DNA of 64,000 nucleotides from Nymphaea colorata (GCF_008831285.2 NC_045150.1:8816001-8880000), one strand, 5' to 3'. Numbered from the stretch's first letter, positions 10,620 through 21,073 are shown. A program made the numbers and translations. Notes: generated from the letters alone by a model not told the origin.

Positions 10620-10990
10620 TCGCCTGATACATAGTAACATAGAGTTTATTCCCTTTAAAGTCATAACATTTGTATCCCTTCTTGTTGAAGGAGTACCCTA
10701 GAAACACACAACAGCCACTCTTTCTAACTTGTTTCTAGCATGTTCTTGCAGATGAACACAACATACACAGCCAAAGACTCTTAAGTGCTTTAAAGGGACT
10801 GGTTTATCGTGCAAAATTTCTACTGAGCTCTTGCCATCTAGTTTGCTACTTGCAGTTCTATTCGTAACATGGCAGGCACAGGCCGCAGCTTTGCACCAAA
10901 ATATAAAGGGGACATTCATATAAAACATCAGAGATCTAGCAGTGTTTAATAGCGAAAGGAAACAAATGCACCTATTATAGGTAAGAGGAT
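10620..10990 (-). pseudogene. Ty1/copia integrase/pol fragment, inverted relative to its neighbours
   Basis: Minus strand reads LLNTARSLMFYMNVPFIFW, then KAAACACHVTNRTASSKLDG, then LKHLRVFGCVCCVHLQEHAR, the end of a copia integrase and the following linker, continuing after a shift to GYSFNKKGYKCYDF. The next copia pieces (from 11,050) read on the plus strand, so the element is broken by an inversion. Integrase catalytic residues are not in this fragment. Confidence 0.75.
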
Positions 10991-11049
10991 ACACATGAAG
11001 ATAAAAATTTCTTGTGGTTCAGAATCTACGAAGTGAGATTTTGGGACAA

Positions 11050-11830
11050 TGAATGACGCGTATCCCTAGAACATCTGGCGTGTTATACTGAAACTATTGA
11101 AGATGTTTTCAACCAAGGGGAGAACACTAAACCTTCTGCTATATCTCCAATGGTAAATAAAAGGGGATCTGTTATACCTCTTCCAATTGTAAATGAAAAT
11201 GAGTCTAAGTTTACTATTACCGAATTTGAAATCGAATGCACAACATCTAACCCCAGTCTAGCTAGTGGGGAAACAAGAAACAATTCATCCAAGAATGCTC
11301 AAATAAGAACAAAATAGAACAAGAAGAAGATCTACTAGGTATGATGATTATTACACATATCATGTTCAGAAATTTGACAGTTCCAATGCAGGCGCTAGCC
11401 CTGAGATCGAGCCACATGCTTATGAACAAGCCAAGACTGAAGAAAAATGGAGAAAAGCTATGAGTGAAGAATTATCAGCTTTGAAACAAAAAAAATCATA
11501 CCTGAGAACTAATTGACAGACCACATGACAAAAAACTGGTTAGTTGTAGGTGGACCTACAAAATTAAGTATAATAACAATGGACAAGTGCAGTTCTACAA
11601 GGCACTACTTTTAAGTAAGAACAGGGAATTGATTATCATGAAACCTTTGCTCCACTTGCAAAGATGAGTTTACTAAAAGTACTATTGTCAGTGGTCATAA
11701 GAACTCAGCATATTGAAACAAAGGAACAGTTTGCAGATATGCTCACCAAGGCTTTGTGAAAAGACATTTTCTATTAGTAATTGACAAGTTAGGCCTTGAA
11801 GAGATAGAAGACCTAACTTGAGGGGGAGAA
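11050..11830 (+). pseudogene. Ty1/copia pol remnant (linker, N-terminal reverse transcriptase, C-terminal end)
   Basis: Plus strand carries a polar linker, then EPHAYEQAKTEEKWRKAMSE (start of the copia reverse-transcriptase domain), WTYKIKYNNNGQVQFYKA-like text in shifted frames, and then KEQFADMLTKAL from the very end of RNase H. The catalytic RT core and most of RNase H are deleted between about 11,690 and 11,710. Stops and frameshifts are frequent. The end GAGGGGGAGAA (about 11,820) is a typical polypurine tract. Confidence 0.8.
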
Positions 11831-12070
11831 TGTTAAAAGCATTGCTCTAAAAAGATTGAAGGAAATGGGAGCTAGCTGTACTCGAGCTGCCTACCAACAT
11901 GAGCAGCCCTCTGTGCATACTTGTATGTATATTGCCAGGTTACAATACCTGATACATTCTGGTGTACACTATAAATAATGCTTGATGTTCTCAATAAAAT
12001 TAATCTCAGTCATCGACACTTTCTTTCTTGTTTCTCTCTGCTACTTTACCTACTCCATTAGGGTTTTACA
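11831..12070 (+). mobile_element. 3' LTR of the copia remnant
   Basis: Begins TGTTAAAAGC immediately after the polypurine tract and ends GGGTTTTACA, so it has TG...CA ends and is 240 bp long. It includes CTATAAATAATG (TATA-like, about 11,970) and an AATAAAAT signal near 11,993. No 5' LTR partner was found. Confidence 0.75.
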
Positions 12071-12117
12071 GCCTCCAATATGTGGTGTTTTGAGCGGTAT
12101 CATCACCTTGAGAGGGG

Positions 12118-12929
12118 GGGAAAGTTTGTTTCCTGAGTCATGACTAAATAGTTTACAAACCACGATATCTGTACCTCATATTTTTACTTAATTTACACGC
12201 TAATGATGCTTTTTCGCAAGTGATTCAACAGAATCTTGACATGGTCCTTGTTTTCTATTAAATGAAAAAAGAACTTCTGTAGCCTTTTCTTGACTAGACC
12301 ATCCTTTCTTGAGCTGACATTGCTGCACAAATAAAGCCTCCGATATCCATAAGCAGTGAGCGTGTGTGGAACGAGTTACTTGTATTGCTATTACGTAACT
12401 GACGAGAGGTAAGGCAAAAGGCCGATCCGGTGCAGGCAATTAATTGGGATTGGACAAGATGTGCAGGTTAGCCTTTTTATCATTAACTGTCAACAACTTG
12501 ACTTTCAAATGTTCATCTTCATGTCGACATATCTACTACTTGATGAAACTGCTATTTAGACAGTTGGAAGTTGATGCTTATGCATGTCATGTGGTCAAGC
12601 ATCTATTTATTAAATCCTCAAATTAGAAGCTTACTTCTTTCTCCCTTCATATTGGGGACACCTCGTCTGAGGTTATGTTCTGGATGCCGAAGTATTAAGT
12701 TTTTTGTTTACGATGACAAAATATAGTACCAGCTCATACAATCTGTAATTAGTTTTAGATCAGAAGCATGAACTGGATACTATTCGCTCAAAAGCTTAGG
12801 CATCAATAACCACCGGAATGCTGCCTCTCGTTTCATTAGCCAGCCACATCAAGTCCTCCAATCGCGATATTTAGATATTTCCTCCAGCAAGCAGCAAAAA
12901 ACACAATATTAAATTTTTGAACTCCACAT

Positions 12930-13009
<80 letters not shown>

Positions 13010-14001
13010 AACAACGATGCATCATGTTTGTGTAAAAAACGTGCCAATCAAAAGATTTCAGACATTCCAATTACGAGAATTTATTCATCCATTTTACACA
13101 CAAACACTCAGCGGCGTGTGCCTACGCTCAAAATTATGTTGGGAAGTGAATAATAATGTAACAAGAGCACGTAGCTTAGATGAATACATCCTGTTGATGA
13201 CTAAATGACCCATATGCCTTTTATGCATCTTCAAATCATGTGACTGTTCAGGTTTATTAGACACTTTCAGACCCACATAAGGTGTCGACGACAAGCTTAA
13301 CCACTGGCAGCTGAAGTGCTAGGAATAAGTAGATTCCTATAAAGTGGAAAGCAAAGCAGTTTGGGACCGCCGATTCCTGGAAACAGGTGAGGTTCTCTCC
13401 ACGTCGCCTTTTACTCTACATCCGCACGGATAGAAAGATTATGTAAACAGTGCAAAGTAGATTTAGTGGCTCATTTATGTATTTGGGGATGAGCTGTCCC
13501 TCACATGACAACTCTATCTCTCCATTTGATTTTTTTTTTTTTTTTGCAACTGGAACAGAGAGAAATTTCTAGCTTAAGAATTCCTTGCATGTAAAATTTC
13601 CAATTTTTGCGACTATTTGGAGTTATTTTTTTCACATCGAAGACATATGCAGATCACCTCGGATGCCTATTCTGCTCTCTGCTGAAGACAATAAGGTATA
13701 TTAGCTACATGTTCTCCAGAGTGCCCAATCTTGCATCTTTTCAGGATAGTTAAGAATGCAAGGTGACCATGAAGGACTCGCAAGCAAAGAGGAAGTTTGA
13801 GCTGAAACTGAAATTTGGAAGACAAAAAGGGAAATAAAAAGTCCTCTATGCACTGAAGCAGTTACAAGGAGTTGCATTTTTTACTAAACAAGTATGAAGA
13901 ATCAGCCGATAATCCACAAAAACTCGACGAATTACCCAAATTTATTTTTCGAGGGATGAAGACAACCATTAAATGTTTACAGATTTCCCGCAATAGCAGC
14001 A
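12118..14001. repeat. Shared 3' flank of MAX2, unit A copy
   Basis: Aligns piecewise with 31,695-34,050 of unit B over its whole length. No convincing gene is present. A 60-codon frame ending KHLFIKSSN at 12,626 has a counterpart ending identically at 32,196, but upstream codons disagree in frame and residues. The microsatellite at 12,935-13,008 is shorter in unit B. At its position unit B carries the extra MITE at 32,637-33,025. Confidence 0.7.
12935..13008. repeat. Compound (TC)n(AC)n microsatellite
   Basis: About 20 TC units pass directly into about 16 AC units. The open frame across it (SLSLSL..HTHTHT) is not coding. Confidence 0.95.
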
Positions 14002-14374
14002 TCATTGGGTTCCATTTTCCTCTGTTTTCACGCAGTAGTTCACCTCAATTTCGCCTTCCGGATCATTACTCAGCTGGAAATAGCTCATGTTCACTACCAC
14101 GCCGACGGCCACGCTCATCTGGATGTTCAAAACATTTCCCGTGCACCATAATAAGCTTCCCAAGCTGCATCTCTCCAAGAGCAGGAACCACAGCAGCACT
14201 TCTACGTTCGCTAGCAAACATGAGGCCTAAAATTTGACAAGAAAATATACCAAGGTGAAAACCGCTTTGTCCCTCCGTTCCTTTGAATCCTAGGTACAGA
14301 TGTGCAACGGACGTTTTGATATTCCCCATGTCAAATAAAAAAGGAGGAGTGATTACAAGGAAGTAACGCCTCAT
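14002..14374 (-). other. Anonymous ORF block conserved in both units, downstream of MAX2-A
   Basis: Two overlapping minus-strand frames stay open here and in the unit B counterpart (34,056-34,377). One reads GEMQLGKLIMVHGK and ends ELFPAE in both copies. The other reads CSxGSLLWCTGN, then MSYFQLS, and ends NGTQ in both. Substitutions between copies are as common in one frame as the other, so I cannot say that either is translated. It begins about 200 bp beyond the MAX2 stop and could be MAX2 3' UTR or a small independent gene. Family not recognised. Confidence 0.35.
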
Positions 14375-14579
14375 CCTAACTCAGCTGCATCACTATATTT
14401 TCAAACGAGGCATTATTTTGGGTACTCTCTACTTTTGTTGCACCCTCTCCGCAGGGTCGAAGGCTGTTGGACCGTGCTAAAACGTCGTCTACGGAAGCAG
14501 GATCAGAGAGAAGAAGAAGAAGAAGAAAGGAGAAAATATAATAGAATCGTCTCTATCATGTCTTGTGAATCTCTATCGC

Positions 14580-16760
14580 TCAGTCCGGGATAGGACGGTG
14601 AATCAGCTCATGCTCAAACCGTAACCACGAGTCCTCTCTCATCTCCGTGCTCATGTCATTCTCTGGCGCAGGGTAGTAGTCCACCCTGAACTGCATTTCC
14701 CGGAGGTTTCGGACCCTCAGAAACATTTGGAAAAAATGTGCATAACATGTTCCATGTACGAAAAGCCTCCTCAGCGTGACGCATCTCGACAGCAGGCCTG
14801 CCGCCGGCCTCGTAAGGCTCCTTCTGTTCATAGCGCTATCATGGAGAGGCCAGTAATCAAGTTGATTGAGCTCCAGTTCTTCGATCCCGTGCAGGTAGAA
14901 CCTCTCCCACTGGTCAACATCCGTCTGCCCGGGCGGCGCGCTCAGCGCGTACCCAGTCACCTCCCCACAATCCAGATTCATCTTTGAGAGACGGGGGTAC
15001 CGCACCAGCGAATTCAAACCGAATGCAGGCATGGTGAGATTCGCCCAGAGCCTGCAGTCACCCTCCACCTTGATCTTAATCTCTTGTAGCGCCGGGCAGT
15101 ACGTCAGACCTGCCGCGGCGAGTGGCATTAGAAGCTCCCCTACTGCTATCCACAGTGACAGTGAGCGCAGACGAGGCCATGTCTTTGACCAGAACTCGCT
15201 TCCTGCCTTCTTGCTGCTCTCGCAATCAGAACTACACTTCCACATCCTCTTCATGAAGCCATCAGCCTCACTTCCCCAGGATCCATTGATACTATAATCA
15301 GTTCCGCAATTGGCAAATCCGTGGACTTCATTCGCTTCCGAGCAACAATTCAGATCAAAATCTTGAGTGTTCTTCTCCGCCGCATACTCGGAGTCGGGCG
15401 CGCCCCAAACGCAATCAACGTGCAGACGTTCTACCCTGCCCCTGATTGGCTCCAGTGCTTGCAGCGAGCTTGCCGCATTTAACTGCTTGCAGCACGATAT
15501 CCCTACATCGACCAAGGTCTTCCTCAGACAGCAAACCATGCTCATGACGCCGTAGCTAGAGATGCCATGACACCCATGGATTTCGAGCTTCGAGAGGCGA
15601 GGACAGCCGCGGGCAATGGCGATCAACCCAAGATCAGTGAGGTCGCCTGAGTTCTTGATGCACAGCGACTCCAAGCCCATGCAGAGCGCAATCCCATCCG
15701 AGCGAGGCGCATCGCCTCTGCAAATGCCATGAAACTGTCCGAGCTTCAGCGACCGCAGACGTCGACACTTGGAACCAAGCACCTCCAGCGCCACGCCGGC
15801 GCCCCTGACATTGTGGCAGACGTCCAGGGTGAGGTCCTCAAGGTCCGGTAGAGCGATGAACATCTCCTCCAGCGCTTGGCCGCTGATTCTGGCGTCCTCA
15901 TGCGAGAACCCATCGGCATCAGGGTCGGAGCGCGGGGAGGAGAGAGAGGAGGCATCTGCAAGGTGAACGTGCCGGAGCTTGTTGCAATTGGTGGCGATGG
16001 AGAGCAGGGCGACATCGCCAACAAAGTCTAAGCAGCGAGGGTCGAAGCGGCAAGAGGCCAGGAGGTGGAGGAGGTTGGGACAAGCGGCGGCGATGGCCTG
16101 GAGCTCCTGGGATTGGAAGCCATCTGTGGAGAGGATGAGGAGGTTCAGATGGGTGAGGGCCGATGCTGAAGCAGGATGGGCCTGAAGGGCCGCCGGGATA
16201 TCTTCCGTCCAGCAGTAGAAATGAGAGAGGTCCAGGGAGGAGAGGGAGGGGCAATGAGCGAAAAGCGGGATTAGGTCGGAGCCGGCGGGCACAGTTATGC
16301 GTTGGTGGAAGCGGACGAGCTTGACGGAGCGAAGGAAAGGGAAATAGCATGCGAGGATCTGGACGGTGGCAGGGTGGCGGGAGTAAAAGGTGAGGGAGGT
16401 GACTTTGGGGAAGCGCTGGGCTAGGAAGGCGAAGCGATGGGCTCCCTCGGAAAGGGGGTCCGGGGGGAAGAGACAGAGAGGATGGCCCCAGGGGGAGAAG
16501 AACGAGAGGTCAAGGTTGGTGACAGAGGGGAAGCAGGAAGGAAGACGATCGAGGTTTCCGACGTAGCCACGGAGGGAAAGGGTGGTGCGGGAAGAGCGGT
16601 CCGCCTTCGCCCATTTCCGGCAAACGAGCGACATGGAATTGCGGCTTCGGATGTCCGTCACCAGGGAGAAGATGATGGACAGAATCTCGTCCGGCAGGTC
16701 ATGGAGATGGGTTCTGGGCGGGGACAAGGAGGTGCCGGCGGTCGCTGTCTCCGACGGCAT
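14580..16760 (-). CDS. MAX2: MAX2/D3-type F-box LRR protein, divergent copy (MAX2-A)
   Basis: 726 codons without intron, against about 693 in Arabidopsis MAX2 and 720 in rice D3. I start at MPSETATAG (16,760) because unit B has the same start and the in-frame extension to 16,868 is not conserved. An N-terminal F-box (residues about 19-60, LHDLPDEILSIIFSLV then SLVCRKW) should bind the SKP1 subunit of an SCF ubiquitin ligase. Leucine-rich repeats fill the rest, with family signatures such as FYCWTEDIP, KNSGDLTDLGL, LGQFHGIC and APENDMSTEM. MAX2 proteins act in the nucleus with D14 or KAI2 receptors to degrade SMXL/D53 repressors. Odd: the last 137 residues differ from copy B at 40 positions, many normally conserved (WPLHDS for WPPQDR, GTCYAHF for GTANEHF, FRVDYY for LREDYY), and the terminal helix ends HRPIPD with two prolines. 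The terminal Asp is kept. The frame is open, so it is either a functional variant or early in decay. Confidence 0.92.
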   Translation of the reverse strand: MPSETATAGTSLSPPRTHLHDLPDEILSIIFSLVTDIRSRNSMSLVCRKWAKADRSSRTTLSLRGYVGNLDRLPSCFPSVTNLDLSFFSPWGHPLCLFPPDPLSEGAHRFAFLAQRFPKVTSLTFYSRHPATVQILACYFPFLRSVKLVRFHQRITVPAGSDLIPLFAHCPSLSSLDLSHFYCWTEDIPAALQAHPASASALTHLNLLILSTDGFQSQELQAIAAACPNLLHLLASCRFDPRCLDFVGDVALLSIATNCNKLRHVHLADASSLSSPRSDPDADGFSHEDARISGQALEEMFIALPDLEDLTLDVCHNVRGAGVALEVLGSKCRRLRSLKLGQFHGICRGDAPRSDGIALCMGLESLCIKNSGDLTDLGLIAIARGCPRLSKLEIHGCHGISSYGVMSMVCCLRKTLVDVGISCCKQLNAASSLQALEPIRGRVERLHVDCVWGAPDSEYAAEKNTQDFDLNCCSEANEVHGFANCGTDYSINGSWGSEADGFMKRMWKCSSDCESSKKAGSEFWSKTWPRLRSLSLWIAVGELLMPLAAAGLTYCPALQEIKIKVEGDCRLWANLTMPAFGLNSLVRYPRLSKMNLDCGEVTGYALSAPPGQTDVDQWERFYLHGIEELELNQLDYWPLHDSAMNRRSLTRPAAGLLSRCVTLRRLFVHGTCYAHFFQMFLRVRNLREMQFRVDYYPAPENDMSTEMREDSWLRFEHELIHRPIPD

Positions 16761-17545
16761 CTTTCCACAGGAGCGGCGGCGGTGGTGATGATGGTCGCGG
16801 CTACTGCCGGTTAAGGATCTCACGCACAGAGATATGCTGCCGATAGCAGAAAACGAAGACGTTCCCACGTTAGCGATAGTGAACTATGCGAACATAGAAA
16901 CGCCGGCAGTACGCGTTGGCAGCGGTCCAAGACGGTGATTGGGGTCGGCGGTGGTTTCCTATTCGAGAATTCAGAGAGAGGCAATAGTGGTGGCGGTGGT
17001 AGATCTCCAAGGCGAGGCAGCATCACCAGCGACGATCTCCACGGGCATAGCAGATACCAGCAGCAACCGCGGAATACAATTCCCTCAGGAAGAGGGCCGT
17101 GAAGGTGGAGTATCCGACGGGCTTGCCTGCACCATGGCGCTGGTGGTGCCTCGGCGCTTGAGAGACGGAGTCTCAGGCACACGAAAGAGGGAGGGACTCT
17201 CCTTCTGGAAGAGGGAGGGGAGAACTTTGTGAGGGGCCACACTTGCAGAAGGACCTTCACCCTAATTCTAATAGGGTCGGTGAGATGGCAAAACGTTCAT
17301 CCAAGGGGATGGCTTTTTTTTCGGTGGTTCTCAAGTTTCTGTTGCTGTCTCCTCAGGAACTCTACTTCCAGGAGAAGGGACGAGTCCGATGGCCTACTAC
17401 CAACCGTGGCTTTACTAGAAGTCCAAAAAAGTGACCGGTAAAATCTGATCTACCCCACTCTTTCCAGTGCTCAGGATTGGGTTTCTGTTTTTCCTTTTTC
17501 CTTTGTTTTTTAGTGCGAGAGTGCGTTTCCGAATCAGATAACGAT
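16761..17545 (-). promoter_or_regulatory. 5' leader and promoter region of MAX2-A
   Basis: Aligns with 36,837-37,592 upstream of MAX2-B. The duplication ends at about 17,545, at words near CCGAATCAGATAACGA. A minus-strand open frame (16,820-17,260) shares CCWYLLCPWRSS, then PRLGDLPPPPL, then NRKPPPTPITVL with the frame at 36,896-37,312 of unit B, which suggests an upstream ORF or simply retained homology. No clear TATA box was singled out. Confidence 0.45.
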
Positions 17546-18093
17546 GAGATACGGACGGAGTTTTAAACTATCCAAATCTCTACGTGCTTCTGTTCCTGTA
17601 AACTACATCTATTGGTCTATCTGAAGGACCCCATGAAACTGATTTGCTTACCCCAATATAAAGCTGAAGAGCAATAGTAGAGCCATCGATTTCAACACTG
17701 ATAGGTTTGACTAGCAACAGCATAAAGCACGTCCGTCAACAAAATTTTCATAGTTATCAAGTTTAACAACTTATTTTTTCCTGTCACCAGTTTTCCGCAA
17801 TACAACAAAAAAAAGAGAAAAAGAAAATATGTCTTCACTGAAAATTATTATTCAGAATCGATTCCATAAAGCAGAATACCTTCTGTTTCTAGTTATGTAT
17901 AGGACATCAGTGAGTGTTATACACTTGGCAGCACATTTTTTTATACTCGGCGCATGTTCGTGTTTTATATTCTCCTTGAGAACCAATGAAGTAATCCTCA
18001 AAGGAGTTTGTTTTAAGATCACAACCGCCATGGATGATTTATCTGTTGATTCAACCTCAAGAAACTGGATATTCTCACGAGATCTTTAAGTGT
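17546..18093. other. Junction between duplication units A and B
   Basis: Similarity to unit B stops at about 17,545 and recognisable protease sequence of unit B starts at 18,094, so the duplication joint lies in this interval. No gene is visible. It may contain decayed protease exons that I could not recognise. Confidence 0.5.
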
Positions 18094-19128
18094 TTAGTTT
18101 ACGTTTGTGACATTGCACACACCATCCTGCCCAAGATAGTCAGTGTAGCTGTAATCGTCGCCATCACAACTGTAGTTCGTCGTGTCACAATCGCTGGACT
18201 CCTGCTCAGAAATGTAGTAATGGCGTTGATGGCTTCCATGGCTCCAGTTGAAGAAAATGCCCAAACAGGCAAGCTTAGTTTAGTAACTTCGTGTCATGCC
18301 ATTTCTGCCCGTGAGGCATGCAACATTCTGTTTTTCCCTTTGCAGTAGCGAAAAAGCAGCAGTGGAAATAAATCTCTATTGAGGTGAGAGGAGGAGACAG
18401 AGACAAACTCCCATTTAACCCGCCTTTTTCTTAATATATAGGTTTGCTTTCGGTGGTGCTACCTTTTTATACTTCAATTTTGCATTGACCCCCGAAGAAC
18501 CATTGTGTGACACCCAATAGACACACACTGAAACTAGCTCTAAAAATGTAGTAGGACATCATAAACAGCAGATTAGCATATGCTTAATTTCATCACCTGT
18601 TTGAATCGAACAGGTTCCACTGAAAAAAGCATGGTCTGCTAACCAACATTTTTACTTAAAGCTTACGAAAAAACAGGTTTCTGAAGTTTTTGAACTGGGC
18701 TCAGTTCAATTTTCTCTCCTCAAAGGTCAAAACGGAATTTGCCCAATGCAGAACTGGCCGCACTACTCTGAGGCACATTGTGATTGATACTCGAGTCGAG
18801 CAGCTGCTCTGCCTCGTGCGCGGGAGAGAGTGCGCGCGTCTTTTACCGCAGTCGCCCTGGTTCTCAACGGGGGTGACCACGCCCTCTCGTTCTCCAGGCG
18901 AGCGACGAGGGAACGTCGGACTTGGACTTGAGCTGCCACCTCCTCCTTCTCCCATCGTCGCCGCCGCGGCTCCTCTTCGCTGGCCTCCTGATCTTCCTCA
19001 AGTAGATGGACTTGAACTCCTCATTGGTGAAGTCGGCGAAGCAGTTCAGCCCAACGGTGTATTCTCTGCGGCGGCTCCGGCCAGCCAGCTCCCTGTTTCT
19101 CCTGTCGATGTAGGCGAGGTTGTCCCTG
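18094..19128 (-). pseudogene. Broken papain-like cysteine protease, unit B copy
   Basis: Two exon pieces are visible. The exon 1 piece (18,847-19,128) starts inside the I29 prodomain at RDNLAYIDRRN, keeps the GxNxFxD motif as GLNCFADFTNEEF and, after a one-base insertion near the SLAWR codons, continues as EREGVVTPVENQGDCG followed by a donor GTAAAAG. The exon 2 piece (18,094-18,263) reads WAFSSTGAMEAINAITT, then in another frame ISEQESSDCDTTNYSCDGD, matching the SLSEQELVDCDTTNYGCxGG region of the family. An extra T shifts the TGT (catalytic Cys) codon next to TGG of WAF. The signal peptide, the start codon, most of the prodomain and the His/Asn part of the catalytic domain are missing. It is a dead relic of the gene seen at 1-501. 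Confidence 0.85.
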
Positions 19129-19134
19129 CAGGCG

Positions 19135-20140
19135 AGAAAGCAGAATGACATGAAGAAAATGCAACCTACATCGCCAAGCAATGAATGATCAAGGATTGTA
19201 CACCTATCACAGATGTGTAGGCACACAAGATCCTCATTCACTATTTAATCTTATTCTATTCATTTAAGCCTAACGAAATTGGGTTTGAGTATAAATTAAC
19301 CTATCAATTAATCTTTCTAACAACATTACATAACTAACGTGGAAGGCTAGAGGTAATTGTTGAGAGCGGCCATACATTTATCGAAGGCTTTTCTTATTGA
19401 ATATTTGATATGTCCAGCTTAAGGGGAGCTTTTACTAGAAAGCACTTTCTCTATCGTCCCAGTTTAAAAAGTCTAATCTTGTATTTAAGATTGTGAACAG
19501 TTTTAGGGAACTTATAAAGGAGTTATTATGTAATTGGTTGTTAAGAATGATGGCTGGAAATTGTTTTCACTGTGAAAGACCAGTTACAAGGTTTTGAATG
19601 GAATGGAGACAGAATAGAGTCTACTTATAGGCATTGAAATGCTTGGGAAATTGTTGTCTTCAGTTGATAGCATACTTACATGCAAGTATAGACGCCTCCT
19701 TGTGATAAGTGGCCCATCTAAGTGGCGATGGGAGGTGAAAAGGTGTGCACTGAAACTTTGTAAATGATGGATGGAGTGGAATTCCTTGGCCTGCTGTAGT
19801 AAAGATTTTAATCTTTGTGATTGTAAGCCGATCAAGGATGTCTTAAATTTACTTTCTTGTAAGAAAGAGTTTAATATCTTGTAGCTTCGCTGTTTTTGAG
19901 TCATGTGGCCTCACATTGGAGGTTCTTGCAGGCATTGGTTTTCTTTCTTGTGTTGTTCCTTGTATTCATATTCTTTGATTCTTTTAATAGAATGGAATAT
20001 GTCCCCACTTTCCCGGCAGTGTTGCATTTGGAAGTAATTGGTTGTTATAGTTCCTATTATGACCAAAGTTGATATAAGGCGGATCAAAAGCCCGAGCTGG
20101 GTGAGAGTGAGTTGAGTCAGTACACCCTCAGCTACATGCT
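19135..20140. other. Unit B spacer, no gene seen
   Basis: Only short chance frames occur. No match to 502-4,577 of unit A could be recognised by eye, so the two units differ here by insertion, deletion or decay. Confidence 0.5.
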
Positions 20141-20144
20141 ATTA

Positions 20145-20566
20145 GGAATGTCAATAAATCCAATTTATATCCAATATTCTAGCAAACCGCATTAAAAAAT
20201 ATGATTAAAAAATTTTTGAAATCTGATGAAGAATTCAGATTGGATTCAGATATAAGAAATGACATCTGTCGGATTCAAATCCAGATTTAAGTTCAGATTT
20301 GCACTGAATAAGTTCTAAACAAGTAGTCTAATGCTCAATGTCTATAATATGTTTGGATTCAGTTTAAAAATTGGATTTGGATTCAGATGTTGATCTATAA
20401 ATCGGATTTAGATCATGAATTTCGATTTTGGGTTTGGACATGGCATAGATTTTTTTTTCCGAATTTGAATATGAATTCAAATCCAAATATATGGATATCT
20501 GAAAAAACATATATGGTAAAATATGTATCTGATTCAAATCCGATTCATTGGCATCCATACATGCTA
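20145..20566. mobile_element. GGATTCAGAT-rich small element, copy 1
   Basis: Begins ATTAGGAATGTCAATAAATC and ends near GATTCATTGGCATCCATA. The interior is built from words such as GGATTTGGATTCAGAT and AATTCAAATCC. A second copy in opposite orientation lies at about 63,090-63,325 and ends ATTAACATTCCTAAT. It is non-coding, with MITE-like size, and its family is not known to me. Confidence 0.5.
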
Positions 20567-20905
20567 TTTACATGCTTTGAATTATTAGGAGGCAATCATA
20601 AGCGTGTTAGGTTAAACTTGTGCAGCTATTAAGGCTCCTACTTCAAGAGTAGTTTTTTATTAACAAAAAAAAATACATCACCTCATTAGGAAAGCTGGAC
20701 ATTGATGCATGGATTTCAGTAACAACCTGTGTTTCATGGTTGTTTAATTTCCCTCCGGATCTCAAACTCATGCTGCTTAGAATCCACTGTTCTTTAAAGG
20801 CAGTTAAAAATTAAGCGACACTATTGAAAATCCTATTCAGGTTCATCATTGTTTCCATACACAAATCCAAACCTGGTCATCTCTAAGCTCCAACTAGAGC
20901 AGAAG

Positions 20906-21073
20906 CAGGGGCGGAGCCAACGGGGTGCCCACATGGGCCTTGGCCCCATTTCAATTTTTTTTTTTAAAAAAAAATTACATGTACATTTTTAAAAAAAAAT
21001 TACTCGTTTTATATAAAAATTTTGAAAAGTGATATTTCGACTCCCTCATAAAAAAATTTTGGCTCCGCCCTTG
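20906..21073. mobile_element. Short MITE with CAGGGGCGGAGCCA ends
   Basis: The left end CAGGGGCGGAGCCA (20,906-20,919) is matched by TGGCTCCGCCCTTG (21,060-21,073) with one mismatch. It is 168 bp long with an A/T-rich centre. Ends of this kind are common among plant hAT-type miniature elements. The flanking 8-mers agree only partly, so the target duplication is not proven. Confidence 0.7.

Noticed and set aside
14727-16814. Many open frames of 60-145 codons opposite to or overlapping MAX2-A (and likewise 34,812-36,861 over MAX2-B)
   Set aside because: They lie on other frames of a GC-rich coding region, have no family signature, and are shadows of the MAX2 frames.
16761-16868. Upstream in-frame ATG that would add 36 residues to MAX2-A
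   Set aside because: The extension (HHHHRRR-rich) is not conserved in MAX2-B, whose own extension differs, while both share the MPSE start.
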